Source of the DNA: Aurantimonas sp965217685
Lineage (GTDB): Bacteria; Pseudomonadota; Alphaproteobacteria; Rhizobiales; Rhizobiaceae
Assembly (NCBI GenBank): GCA_965217685.1
Contig: CBDCIZ010000003.1
Coordinates: forward strand, 744,001 to 808,000
DNA length: 64,000 bases
Reading direction: 5' to 3'
Positions within the stretch are counted from its first letter, which is position 1. Each line of letters starts with the position of its first letter. Positions 42,906 to 51,276 of the stretch are shown in pieces. The position numbers were made by a program, and so were the translations under genes. The notes beneath the pieces were generated by a model. That model saw only the letters and a list, made by a program, of their open reading frames with translations. It did not search any database and was not told where the DNA came from.

Positions 42906-43030
42906 AGCGTATTGATCTGTCCGTACATTGCACCGAAACGGACAAACTGATCGGCACGTTATCGGAAGAAAAAGCTCCTGATCGAACATGGCTTGTGCAG
43001 CACCGTTACCGGAATCTCGGCACAAAATAA
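42902..43030 (+). CDS. Possible 42-residue small protein
   Basis: Starts at the ATGA overlap with the ABM frame and reads MKRIDLSVHCTETDKLIGTL and on to RNLGTK. Coupling to the preceding frame supports translation, but there is no recognised family and it may be the start of a lost gene. Its end lies 62 bases from the convergent LysR stop. Confidence 0.35.
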   Translation: MKRIDLSVHCTETDKLIGTLSEEKAPDRTWLVQHRYRNLGTK

Positions 43031-43091
43031 GCCCGCAAGACGGCAATCGTAGGCTTGTTTCGTTCAAGAGCGTCATCACGCGGCATCTCAA

Positions 43092-44000
43092 TTACGATGC
43101 GACGAAGGCTTCCGGCTTGCTGCCGGAAAGATGGGCGACCAGCGCATCGAGGAAGACCCTCACCTTGGCCGATGGACTGCGACGACTCGGGTAGAGCGCA
43201 TGAATATCGACCGAGCCGAAATCGGTTTTGGGCAACAGACGCACGAGATCGCCGCGCGCGACGCTCGCACGAACATAAACCCACGGCAAAACAGCCGCAC
43301 CTGCGCCACCCAACGTCAGATTCAGCAGCACGACGGGCTCGGTGGCGGCCAGCACAGGGCTGACCGAAACTTCGACCGGCTCGCCGTTTTCATCGCGAGC
43401 GGATATTTGCAGTTGCCCGTCATGGGAATGGAGGATGCGGTGGTCCTTCAGGTCGCCGAGGTCGCTCATCGTCGGATGTGCTTCCAGATAGGCTGGACTT
43501 GCGCAGAGCCACTGCGGCACTCTGGCAATCCGTCGCGCAATAAGCGAACTGTCGGGCAAGGCTTCCATCCTGATCGAGACATCCACGTCTTCGGCGACGA
43601 GATCGACCACCCTGGTCGTCAGCACGAGCCGGACGCAGACCGTTGGATAGCTCTGCATGAATGCGGGAAGCATCGCGGCAAGTGGTCCGGCTGCGAAGGT
43701 CGTCGGCGCGGCGATTACCAGATCGCCGGTCGGATTGCCGATCAGGCCGCCGAGGGCGTTTTGCGCATCGACGACATCATCGAGAATGCGCCGGGCATGC
43801 CTAATCAGCAGCCGTCCCGCATCCGTAAGCCTCAGATTCTGTGGCGTGCGCTCCATGAGCGCGGCCCCGGCTTCGTTCTCCAGCCGCCGAAGCGCCCGAC
43901 TGACCGACGATTTCGGCATGCCCAAAGAGCGCGCTGCGGCCGAAAGGCTGCCCGCGTCTACGATGCGGACAAAGACGTTCAGATTGGACGTATCCATCAT
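43092..44000 (-). CDS. LysR family transcriptional regulator
   Basis: A ~302-residue LysR of the CrgA/DmlR type: FVRIVDAGSLSAAARSLGMP and KSSVSRALRRLENEAGAALM for the DNA-binding domain, then QNLRLTDAG. The start is taken at one of two adjacent ATGs (44000 or 43997). It is divergent from the pirin gene and a GTTCC/GGAAC palindrome lies just upstream of its start. Confidence 0.9.
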   Translation of the reverse strand: MMDTSNLNVFVRIVDAGSLSAAARSLGMPKSSVSRALRRLENEAGAALMERTPQNLRLTDAGRLLIRHARRILDDVVDAQNALGGLIGNPTGDLVIAAPTTFAAGPLAAMLPAFMQSYPTVCVRLVLTTRVVDLVAEDVDVSIRMEALPDSSLIARRIARVPQWLCASPAYLEAHPTMSDLGDLKDHRILHSHDGQLQISARDENGEPVEVSVSPVLAATEPVVLLNLTLGGAGAAVLPWVYVRASVARGDLVRLLPKTDFGSVDIHALYPSRRSPSAKVRVFLDALVAHLSGSKPEAFVAS

Positions 44001-44009
44001 GTCATCAGT

Positions 44010-44025
44010 GTTCCAGATGTGGAAC
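44010..44025. promoter_or_regulatory. Palindrome between LysR and pirin genes
   Basis: GTTCC-AGATGT-GGAAC is a five-base-arm inverted repeat, 10 bases from the LysR start. A third GGAAC (44066-44070 region, GGAACTC) lies closer to the pirin gene. Suggests LysR binding and autoregulation. Confidence 0.35.
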
Positions 44026-44160
44026 GTCACGTCCAGCCATCAGCTTCTGTAAAAGGGACATGGAACTCATAACTGTTGGGTCTCATCATCAAAACCGATC
44101 GATCCTTTTCGATCGAGGCGTTCGTTTCAAACGGCAATCATCAAGAATGGAGGTCTTCTG

Positions 44161-44988
44161 ATGGCTCAGATCATCACTCTCGAACCCGTCTCGAAGGGTT
44201 CTGGATTTCGTGCGTTCGGGCTGCGTGGGAACGCCGACCCGGCCCTGATCGACCCATTCCTGAGCGCGGACCGCGTCTGGATTTCAGAGCCGACCTTCCC
44301 ACCCCATCCGCACGCGGGGTTCTCGGCAATTTCCTATCTGTTCGAGGATTCCGACACCGGCCTCGACAACCGCGATTCCATCGGCAACCGAAACCGGATC
44401 GAACCTGGCGGCCTGCACTGGACCGCTGCCGGACGCGGCATCGTCCATGAGGAAGAGCCGGCGGTCGCCGGCAAGTGCGTCCGCATGCTGCAGATTTTCG
44501 TGAATTTGCCCGTCGAGAAGCAACAGCGTGCGCCATTTGCGTTGAGCCTTGCGCCCGAGAACGTCTCGCGCCTGTCGTTACCGGGTGTGGAAATCCGCGT
44601 TCCGATCGGCCGCTTTAACGACACCGCCTCGCCGCTCACGCCGCCGACCGAGGCGACGCTTCTGGATATCACGATGGACCCCGGCGCCACGCTCGACCTT
44701 CCGATCGCGGCAGGTCACAACGCCTTCATCATGGCGATCGCCGGTTTGCCCGAGATCGACGGGCAAAACTTCGACGGAGACGATGTTCGCCTGCCTGCCT
44801 ACCCGGCTCAGGATACGGCACGTAAAGTAACCGTACGGGCTGGCGCTCGACCCGCGCGGGTCGCGGTCTTCGCCGGAATGCCGCTTCGTCAGCCGGTTTT
44901 CTGGGATGGAGGCATGGCCATGGCTTCGCAGGACGCGGTCAGGACCGCTCGTTCGGAATACGAGGCCGGCAAGCTGGGCAGCATCTGA
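44161..44988 (+). CDS. Pirin family protein
   Basis: A 275-residue two-cupin pirin. The four metal ligands are visible: His49 and His51 in PPHPHAGF, His96 and Glu98 in RGIVHEEEP, as in quercetinase-active pirins. It may bind iron and act as a quercetin 2,3-dioxygenase or a redox sensor. GGAGG precedes the ATG. With the NmrA gene 102 bases downstream it looks like a LysR-controlled unit. Confidence 0.92.
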   Translation: MAQIITLEPVSKGSGFRAFGLRGNADPALIDPFLSADRVWISEPTFPPHPHAGFSAISYLFEDSDTGLDNRDSIGNRNRIEPGGLHWTAAGRGIVHEEEPAVAGKCVRMLQIFVNLPVEKQQRAPFALSLAPENVSRLSLPGVEIRVPIGRFNDTASPLTPPTEATLLDITMDPGATLDLPIAAGHNAFIMAIAGLPEIDGQNFDGDDVRLPAYPAQDTARKVTVRAGARPARVAVFAGMPLRQPVFWDGGMAMASQDAVRTARSEYEAGKLGSI

Positions 44989-45090
44989 CACGCGCGTTCC
45001 AGTTCAGGAACTTCATGTTCGACGTCGCACCCCTACGAGAATGAATGCGAAACGGCACATGAAGGACATCAACCCAGGAAGGACTTCATC

Positions 45091-46008
45091 ATGACACAGA
45101 CAGTTCTCATCGCCGGTTCGACCGGCATGTTCGGCAGCAAGGTTGCGCATCATTTTCTCGACCGGGATGCGCGCTTGCGCCTCCTCGTGCGACCCGGCAC
45201 CGACAGCACGGACGATAACAACATACTCGACGAACTCATCCAGGCGGGTGCCGAAACCATCACCGGCGACCTTACCGACCCGGCTTCGCTCGACCGGGCA
45301 ACCGATGGCGTGGACGTCATCGTTTCGGCAGTCCAAGGCGGACCGGAGATCATTATCGATGGCCAGGTCGCTTTGGCGGAGGCCGGGAAGAAAAACGGCG
45401 TGCGCCGGATCCTGCCGTCCGACTACGCCCTCGACATCTTCAAGGCGACCGAGGGTGAGCATCCGTTCTTCGACCAGCGCGTTCAGGCCGATCGACAGAT
45501 CGCGGACCTCGGTATCGAACACGTCCATATTCTCCAGGGCTCCTTCATGATGATGGTGGCGAATGGGTTCACCATGTTTCCCAATGCGGATTCCGTTGGA
45601 CTGCCGACGGTGGATCACAAAAATGCCGTCGCGAAATTCTGGGGCACTGGCGACGAGAAGATCGAAGTCACCAGCATGGACGCGACGGCAAGCATGATCG
45701 CTCGCGTGGCACTCGATCGCGATGTGCCGAACGGCAAGTTCGCGTTCTACGGCGACCATGTCTCCTGGAACGAGGCGATCGACATCATCGAGCGCACGAT
45801 GGGCAAGACTTATAAGCGCGAATCTCTCGGTGATGAGTCAGCCTTGCGCGAGACGATGAAGGCGGCCGACGGCATGGCCAGGATGATGCTGCCTTATGCG
45901 CTCTACATGCTGAACGGGCAGACGGCGTTGGACAACCTTCAGAACGACCGCTACCCCGATCTCAAGCTGGAAAGCTTCGAGGAGTACATCGTTCGTACGA
46001 TGGCTTGA
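45091..46008 (+). CDS. NmrA family NAD(P)-binding protein
   Basis: A 305-residue atypical SDR of the isoflavone-reductase-like/NmrA group: VLIAGSTGMFGSKVAHHFLD at the N-terminus, VDVIVSAVQGGPEIIIDGQV, VRRILPSDYALDIFKA and the ILQGSFMMMVANG segment. The IFR-type Lys is not evident. Same strand as pirin, with a separate AGGA site. Third of four such NAD(P)-binding proteins in the accessory stretch. Confidence 0.9.
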   Translation: MTQTVLIAGSTGMFGSKVAHHFLDRDARLRLLVRPGTDSTDDNNILDELIQAGAETITGDLTDPASLDRATDGVDVIVSAVQGGPEIIIDGQVALAEAGKKNGVRRILPSDYALDIFKATEGEHPFFDQRVQADRQIADLGIEHVHILQGSFMMMVANGFTMFPNADSVGLPTVDHKNAVAKFWGTGDEKIEVTSMDATASMIARVALDRDVPNGKFAFYGDHVSWNEAIDIIERTMGKTYKRESLGDESALRETMKAADGMARMMLPYALYMLNGQTALDNLQNDRYPDLKLESFEEYIVRTMA

Positions 46009-46040
46009 TCGTCGACGGCTGGATCAATCCATTCCCCGAT

Positions 46041-46065
46041 GCGTCAACTTCAATGTTGATGCTTT
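46041..46065. terminator. Possible bidirectional terminator between NmrA and TetR genes
   Basis: GCGTCAAC-TTCAAT-GTTGATGC forms an eight-base stem with one G-T pair, followed by TTT on the plus strand. It lies between convergent genes, the expected place for termination. Confidence 0.4.
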
Positions 46066-46094
46066 GATGCGGTGCCGATGGCAATGTGCCCTGA

Positions 46095-46673
46095 TCAGCG
46101 AACCGCACGCAGCAGCTTCGAGACGGCACGTTTCGCTGTGGGCAACGGGTCTGCCACGCCTCCAAGATACGCCTCCGTGACCGCTCCATCGAGCAAGAGG
46201 ATGATCTGGTCTGCTATCTCGTCGTGGTCCGCGCGGCCTTCGTCGAGAAGACGAGCGACGTGCTCACGCAGGGCGCGCTTGTAGGCCTGGACGATGGCGT
46301 AGACGGGCCCTTCGGCCCGCGGCGATTGCAGACTTGCATGGATGAACGGGCAACCGCGGTAGTCGATGTCGGTTTCGTGACGGTCGAAATGATCGAAGAC
46401 CGCGAAGATCCTGTCCTTTTCCGAGCGTCCGGCCGTCTCCAAGCGGCCGAGCGCCGCCATGTCGGCCTCGGCCATCTCCTCGTAGACGGCGGAGACCAGC
46501 GCATCCTTCGAGGCGAAGTTGTTGTAGAGCGTCATGCGCGCGACACCGGCGGCGGCGGTCACGTCGTTGATGCCGACATTCGACGCGCCCTTCCCCGTGA
46601 ACAGCTGGCGTGCGGCGGCGATAAGGCGGTCGCGCGCCTCAGACGTCCGTGAAGCGCGCTTGCGATCATCCAT
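46095..46673 (-). CDS. TetR family transcriptional regulator
   Basis: A 192-residue TetR protein from the ATG at 46673. The helix-turn-helix reads VGINDVTAAAGVARMTLYNN before FASKDALV. The C-terminal domain contains YRGCPFIHASLQSPRAEGPV, a common string in TetR proteins beside detoxification genes. It is divergent from the GST-reductase pair and a strong 14-bp-arm palindrome lies between, almost certainly its operator. Confidence 0.92.
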   Translation of the reverse strand: MDDRKRASRTSEARDRLIAAARQLFTGKGASNVGINDVTAAAGVARMTLYNNFASKDALVSAVYEEMAEADMAALGRLETAGRSEKDRIFAVFDHFDRHETDIDYRGCPFIHASLQSPRAEGPVYAIVQAYKRALREHVARLLDEGRADHDEIADQIILLLDGAVTEAYLGGVADPLPTAKRAVSKLLRAVR

Positions 46674-46701
46674 GATGCATTCCTTGTTGACACGGGCGTC
46701 T

Positions 46702-46737
46702 CTCATAAATAGGTAGACCGATATACCTATTTATGAG
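46702..46737. promoter_or_regulatory. Strong TetR operator
   Basis: CTCATAAATAGGTA and TACCTATTTATGAG are perfect 14-base arms around an eight-base spacer (GACCGATA). It covers the region from 29 bases before the TetR start to eight bases before the GST start and includes the GST ribosome-binding site. A repressor bound here would block both genes. Confidence 0.75.
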
Positions 46738-46744
46738 GAATGTG

Positions 46745-47452
46745 ATGGCCGACATTCGTTTCTGGTACGCCTCGGGGGCCTGCTCGCTGGCACCGCATAT
46801 TCTGCTGCATGAAATCGGCCTGCCCTTCGACCCCGTCGAAACATCGATCGCCAAGGGCGCGAACCTCACCGAAGACTTCATGCGAATCAATCCCAAGGGG
46901 CGCGTGCCCGTCCTGTCGTTGGATGGCGAGATCATAACCGAAGTGCCGGCCATCGCCTCCGCCATTGCAGCGCTTGCGCCGGATCGGCACCTGATGGGCA
47001 GGACCGAGATCGACCGGGCGCGGGTTCTGGAATGGATGAACTGGCTGTCCGGCACCTTGCACACTCAAGGTTTCGGAGCCTTGTGGCGGCCGCAACGGTT
47101 CACCGACGATCCAGGCGCCTTCGCGGCGATCGAGGCGAAGGCGCGCCGATCGATCGGCGGGTGCTTCGAGGTCATCGACGGCAGGCTTGCGGGCGATTTC
47201 TCGGCCGGCGACGCCTTCAGCGCAGCCGATCCCTATCTCCTGGTCTTCTATCGCTGGGGAAACGGCATCGGCATCGATATGCGCACCCGATACCCGCGCT
47301 TCACAACCTTTGCACAGCGCCTCGTCCAGCGTCCCTCGGTCATGGCGACGCTTCTCGCAGAACGTCTCGCGGACCGGCCACTCGACGACAGGGTCCCGTC
47401 TGCGGACCCTGTCGTCGATCATTCAACAGCAACGAAGGAGAATGGAATATGA
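46745..47452 (+). CDS. Glutathione S-transferase (beta-class-like)
   Basis: A 235-residue GST. The thioredoxin-fold N-terminus has FWYASGACSLAPHILLHEIG with Cys13 at the beta-class catalytic position and the cis-Pro in GRVPVLSLDGE. The helical C-terminal domain includes FSAADPYLLVFYRWGNGIGI. It conjugates or reduces electrophiles with glutathione. GAGGAA lies at the right distance. Its stop overlaps the next gene by four bases. Confidence 0.92.
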   Translation: MADIRFWYASGACSLAPHILLHEIGLPFDPVETSIAKGANLTEDFMRINPKGRVPVLSLDGEIITEVPAIASAIAALAPDRHLMGRTEIDRARVLEWMNWLSGTLHTQGFGALWRPQRFTDDPGAFAAIEAKARRSIGGCFEVIDGRLAGDFSAGDAFSAADPYLLVFYRWGNGIGIDMRTRYPRFTTFAQRLVQRPSVMATLLAERLADRPLDDRVPSADPVVDHSTATKENGI

Positions 47453-48072
47453 AAATCGCACTCATCGGCGCGACCGGACTGGTCGGAAGTCGCATCCTGT
47501 CGGAAAGCCTCGATCGCGGCCACACGGTTACCGCCATCGTGCGCAACCCGGAAACGCTGAGCGGAGAGGCCGGCGTGACTCCTGTGAAGGGCGACGTCCA
47601 GGACACGGCCGGACTCGCCTCGCTCGTCGCAGGACACGACGTCGTCATCAGCGCCTTCAATCCGGGCAAGGACGAGACGGGCAAAGGCGGGCGCTCGATT
47701 GTCGATGCTCTCAAGACGGCGGGTGTGTCGCGTCTGCTTGTCGTCGGCGGCGCCGGCACGCTGGAGATCGCGCCGGGCCAGCGGGTGGTCGACCAGTCGG
47801 ACTTTCCAGCCGAGTGGAAGGACGGCGCGCTGCGCACGGCGGATTTCCTGGGCCTGTTGCGCGGCGAGAGCGAACTCGACTGGGTCTTCGTCAGTCCCGC
47901 CGCCATGCTGATGCCTGGAGAACGCACGGGTCAGTACCGGGTCGGCGGCGACCGGCTGATGACGGACGCCAAGGGTGACAGCCGAATCTCCCTCGAGGAC
48001 TACGCCGTCGCCATGCTCGACGAGACGGAACGCCCGAAACACCATCGCACCCGCTTCTCGGTGGCCTATTGA
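47449..48072 (+). CDS. NAD(P)-dependent oxidoreductase (NmrA/YwnB-like)
   Basis: A 207-residue Rossmann protein: MKIALIGATGLVGSRILSES, VTAIVRNPETLS, LASLVAGHDVVISAFNPG and LLVVGGAGTLEIAPG, all typical of the NAD(P)H-binding family of putative NADH-flavin reductases. AAGGAG lies eight bases ahead. Translationally coupled to the GST gene, so both answer to the TetR repressor and probably to an electrophile signal. Confidence 0.9.
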   Translation: MKIALIGATGLVGSRILSESLDRGHTVTAIVRNPETLSGEAGVTPVKGDVQDTAGLASLVAGHDVVISAFNPGKDETGKGGRSIVDALKTAGVSRLLVVGGAGTLEIAPGQRVVDQSDFPAEWKDGALRTADFLGLLRGESELDWVFVSPAAMLMPGERTGQYRVGGDRLMTDAKGDSRISLEDYAVAMLDETERPKHHRTRFSVAY

Positions 48073-48093
48073 TGGTGATGGAGAAGTTCATGT

Positions 48094-48117
48094 CGGGCCG
48101 GAAGCTTGAAGGGCCCG
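48094..48117 (+). terminator. Hairpin after the GST-reductase operon
   Basis: CGGGCC and GGCCCG form a six-base stem around a 12-base loop, 22 bases after the stop codon. No T-tract. Weak terminator candidate. Confidence 0.3.
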
Positions 48118-48200
48118 TCAAACCCGCTTGATTATGAACGGAACAACGGTCATTGAGCCGGCTCGTTTTATCTTTCCCAGACCCGCATAGGATAACGTTC

Positions 48201-49094
48201 ATGACGTCGTCGATTAAGCGTCGTTGCCTGCTGGTTCTCGCCGCTTCGTTCATCACCGCCACGGCAACGCCGTGGGCTCATGCGGCATCGGCCCAGAAAG
48301 TCGATGCTGTATCAGCGAAGATTGCGGAGGTGGAAAAGCGGCTTGATGCTCGTGTCGGAGCGATGATCGTCGACACAAAATCCGGAAAGACGTGGTCTGT
48401 TCGGGCCGACGAGCAGTTCCCGCTCAACAGCACGTTCAAGGCTTTTGCCTGTGCCGCAGTGCTTGGGCAGACCGATTCGGGCAAGGCGCAACTCGACCGG
48501 AAAATCACGTTCACCGCCGATGATCTCGTCACCTATTCGCCGGTGACCGAAAAACGGGTCGACACCGGTATGACGCTTGGCGAAGTCTGCGATGCGGCGA
48601 TGTCGATGAGCGACAACACCGCCGGCAATCTGGTCATCGAGAGCCTGGGCGGGCCGGACGGCTTCACCCGGTTCATGCGGCAGATCGGTGACGAGAAAAC
48701 CCGGCTGGACAGGACCGAACCAACCTTGAACGAGGCGACTCCGGGCGATCCACGCGATACGACGACCCCGAAAGCTGCTGCGGAAAGCCTTCGATCACTC
48801 GTTCTCGGCGATGCGCTTTCACCGCAATCGCGCGAGCAGCTGAAAAGCTGGCTTGTCGGCAACAAGGTCGGCGATCCGCTTCTGCGGGCTGGATTCCCGA
48901 AGGACTGGACGATCGGCGACAGAACCGGCGCCGGCGGTAACGGCTCTCGCTCGGTCATTGCCATCGCTTGGCCGCCGAAGCGCAAACCGATCATCGCTGC
49001 AATCTACCTGACTCAAACGGATGCATCGATGGAAGATCGCAGTGCCGCTATTGCCGAAATCGGCAAGGCGATCGCCGAAACGATGCCGCGTTGA
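48201..49094 (+). CDS. Class A beta-lactamase (CARB/PSE-like with RTG motif)
   Basis: A 297-residue serine beta-lactamase with signal peptide (cleaved near HAASA). Active-site elements: STFK at 77-80, SDN at 137-139, the omega-loop Glu173 in EPTLNEATPGDPRDTT, and RTGAGG at 241-246 where most class A enzymes have KTG or KSG. Arg at this place is the mark of carbenicillin-hydrolysing CARB/PSE enzymes. Cys84 and Cys130 match the TEM disulfide pair. No insertion sequence, integron part or LysR ampR lies next to it, so it is probably a resident chromosomal gene. Hydrolysis spectrum cannot be read from sequence. Confidence 0.95.
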   Translation: MTSSIKRRCLLVLAASFITATATPWAHAASAQKVDAVSAKIAEVEKRLDARVGAMIVDTKSGKTWSVRADEQFPLNSTFKAFACAAVLGQTDSGKAQLDRKITFTADDLVTYSPVTEKRVDTGMTLGEVCDAAMSMSDNTAGNLVIESLGGPDGFTRFMRQIGDEKTRLDRTEPTLNEATPGDPRDTTTPKAAAESLRSLVLGDALSPQSREQLKSWLVGNKVGDPLLRAGFPKDWTIGDRTGAGGNGSRSVIAIAWPPKRKPIIAAIYLTQTDASMEDRSAAIAEIGKAIAETMPR

Positions 49095-49221
49095 GAGAAA
49101 AAACAGCAATCACCGATATGAGTGACGCGTCCTTCTGAACGAACTGTTCTGGTCGCCAGCAGCTATCGACGATCGGCCGAAAGCTGGGGCGCAACGCGTT
49201 GCCGGGTGGGCGCTGTTCGCC

Positions 49222-49290
49222 CCGTCATGCCGGAGCATGCCCCGGAATCGATCCAGGGGATACCGCTTTTGCCCGGCATGCGATACCGGC
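49222..49290. repeat. Degenerate palindromic intergenic element
   Basis: The stretch GTCATGCCGGAGCATGCC and the later GCCCGGCATGCG form an imperfect long hairpin around CGATCCAGGGG. It resembles the GTCATGCCCGG-type intergenic repeats scattered through many alphaproteobacterial genomes. It lies between the beta-lactamase and dctM 3' ends (gap 49095-49362), where no gene is seen. Confidence 0.4.
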
Positions 49291-49362
49291 CGATCTCGGC
49301 GGGACGACAACGTGGTTCTGTAACGCCTGTGCCTCCTGACATAAGGGCGGCAACCACCTTTC

Positions 49363-50676
49363 TCATTTTGCCATGAGGGCCGGCAGAAACGTCGTGATCT
49401 GCGGAAACGCAACGCAGATCAGCAGCCCCGCCACCTGCAACAGGAAGAACGGCACGATGCCGCGATAGACCATGCCCATGCCGATGCCCTCCGGCAGCGT
49501 GCTCTTGATGTAGAAGAGCGTGTAGCCGAAGGGCGGGCTGATATAGCCCATCTGGATCGTCAGCGCGTAGAGGACGCCGAACCAGATTTCGTTGAAGCCG
49601 AGAAAATGCACGACCGGCAGGAATACCGGGACGGTCAGGAGTATGATGCCGATTTCGTCGAGGACCGTCCCGAGAAAGACGAGGATGAGCATCATCGCGG
49701 CAAGAACGAGGTAGGGGCTGAGCTTCAACTGCTCGATCGTACCGAGCAGCGCGTCGGCCCCTCCAAGGCCGGTGAAGATCGCGACATAGGCCTTCGCGCC
49801 GATGGTGATCCACAGGATCATCGCCGTCGCCTTGAGGGTGACGAGGCAGCTTTCCGACAGGGTCGGCCACGTCAAATGCCGCTGTGTCGCCGCGGCCAGC
49901 GCCGCGCCGAAGACGCCAACCGCTGCAGCTTCGGTGGGCGTCGCGATGCCGAAGAAGATCGACCCGAGGACCATGATGATAATCAGCGACGGAAGGACGA
50001 GCGTCTTGAGCGATCGCAGCTTCTGCGCCCAGCTTGCCCGCGGAATATCGCAGACGTCGGGAACGAGTTCCGGCCGCAGCCAGGATATGATCAGGATATA
50101 ACCGATATAGAGGCTCGCCAGAAGCGCGCCGGGCACGATGCCGGCGATCAGCATCTTGCCGATCGAGACCTGCGCCGTCACCGAATAGACGATCGTCAGG
50201 ATCGACGGCGGGATGAGAATGCCGAGGGTTCCGGAGGCGCAGATCGTGCCGGTTGCCAGTCGCGCGTCGTAGCCACGGCGCATCATTTCTGGCAGCGCCA
50301 GGATGCCCATCGCGGTCACGGCGGCACCGACGACGCCGGTCATCGCCGCCATGATCACGCAGATGACGACCGTGCCGATCGCGAGGCCGCCGCGAATCCG
50401 GCCGAACCAGAGCTCCATCGCCCGGTAGAGGTCTTCGATGATTCCGGATTTCTGCAGAATCACCGCCATGAAGATGTAGAGCGGGATCGCCAGCAGCGCT
50501 TCGGAACGCATGGTGTCGAAGATTTGCAGCACCAGAATGATCAGGGCGTTGGAATCCCAGAACAGCACCGTGAACAGGACCGAAAGACCGCCCAGAACGA
50601 AGGCGACGGGAAGTCCTGTCAAAAGGAACACCGTCAGGCCCGCGAACATGAAGATGAGAATGCCGGTGGAACTCAT
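49363..50676 (-). CDS. dctM: TRAP transporter large permease (DctM type)
   Basis: A 437-residue DctM subunit with LLAIPLYIFMAVILQKSGII, VICVIMAAMTGVVGAAVTAM near 108-127 and GTLGILIPPSILTIVYSVTA near 152-171. It is the last gene of the HMG-CoA-reductase TRAP operon and overlaps dctQ by four bases. Confidence 0.95.
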   Translation of the reverse strand: MSSTGILIFMFAGLTVFLLTGLPVAFVLGGLSVLFTVLFWDSNALIILVLQIFDTMRSEALLAIPLYIFMAVILQKSGIIEDLYRAMELWFGRIRGGLAIGTVVICVIMAAMTGVVGAAVTAMGILALPEMMRRGYDARLATGTICASGTLGILIPPSILTIVYSVTAQVSIGKMLIAGIVPGALLASLYIGYILIISWLRPELVPDVCDIPRASWAQKLRSLKTLVLPSLIIIMVLGSIFFGIATPTEAAAVGVFGAALAAATQRHLTWPTLSESCLVTLKATAMILWITIGAKAYVAIFTGLGGADALLGTIEQLKLSPYLVLAAMMLILVFLGTVLDEIGIILLTVPVFLPVVHFLGFNEIWFGVLYALTIQMGYISPPFGYTLFYIKSTLPEGIGMGMVYRGIVPFFLLQVAGLLICVAFPQITTFLPALMAK

Positions 50677-51206
50677 AGGCCCTCTTTGGTGCCCTCGCCG
50701 GCTGGCGGCGTCAGATCATCGAACAACAGCCGCAGCCACTCGGCGGCCGCCTGCAGGAAGAGGAGCACCAGTGCAATCGGGATCACGAACTTGATCGGCC
50801 AGATGACGGGGTTCCACGAGGTGTAGGAGGTCTCGCCGAGCTGGTACGCCTGCACTGCGAAAGGCCAGGCGTAGTAGAGAAGGATCACCGCGAAAGCGGC
50901 GATGATCGGATAGTTGAGGAGGTCGAAGCCTCGGTTGACGCGCGCGGGGACCGCCTGACGCAGGAGGTCGAGATTCACGTGTCCACCGATATGAAGCAGG
51001 TAGGGACCGCCGAGCAAAAAATACGGCCCGAACAGCAAGGTGGCGAGTTCCAGTCCCCAATCCGAAGGCGCATTGAATGCATAGCGGGCGATCACCGCAT
51101 AGAGCATGACCGGCACGATCAGCAGCAGAAGGAGGCTCGCCGTCCTGAACAGCCATCGGTTGACTGCGGTGACGACACGCACATAGCCGTCGATGAAATT
51201 GCGCAT
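50673..51206 (-). CDS. dctQ: TRAP transporter small permease (DctQ type)
   Basis: A 177-residue protein with four membrane segments and the APSDWGLELATLLFGPYFLL signature. The ATG at 51206 sits behind GGGAGGA; the frame extends upstream but only through the hairpin region. Coupled to dctM by ATGA. Confidence 0.92.
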   Translation of the reverse strand: MRNFIDGYVRVVTAVNRWLFRTASLLLLLIVPVMLYAVIARYAFNAPSDWGLELATLLFGPYFLLGGPYLLHIGGHVNLDLLRQAVPARVNRGFDLLNYPIIAAFAVILLYYAWPFAVQAYQLGETSYTSWNPVIWPIKFVIPIALVLLFLQAAAEWLRLLFDDLTPPAGEGTKEGL

Positions 51207-51227
51207 TATGGTCCTCCCATTGGCGCG

Positions 51228-51262
51228 TCGCCGGCGGCCAGTTTCTGGCAAGCCGCCGGCGA
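51228..51262 (-). terminator. Hairpin between dctP and dctQ of the HMG-CoA-reductase operon
   Basis: TCGCCGGCGGC and GCCGCCGGCGA form an 11-base perfect stem around a 13-base loop, 14 bases after the dctP stop. Very stable, no T-tract. Fifth example of a hairpin at this exact place in the window. Confidence 0.6.
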
Positions 51263-51276
51263 TCGTCACGGAAGGT

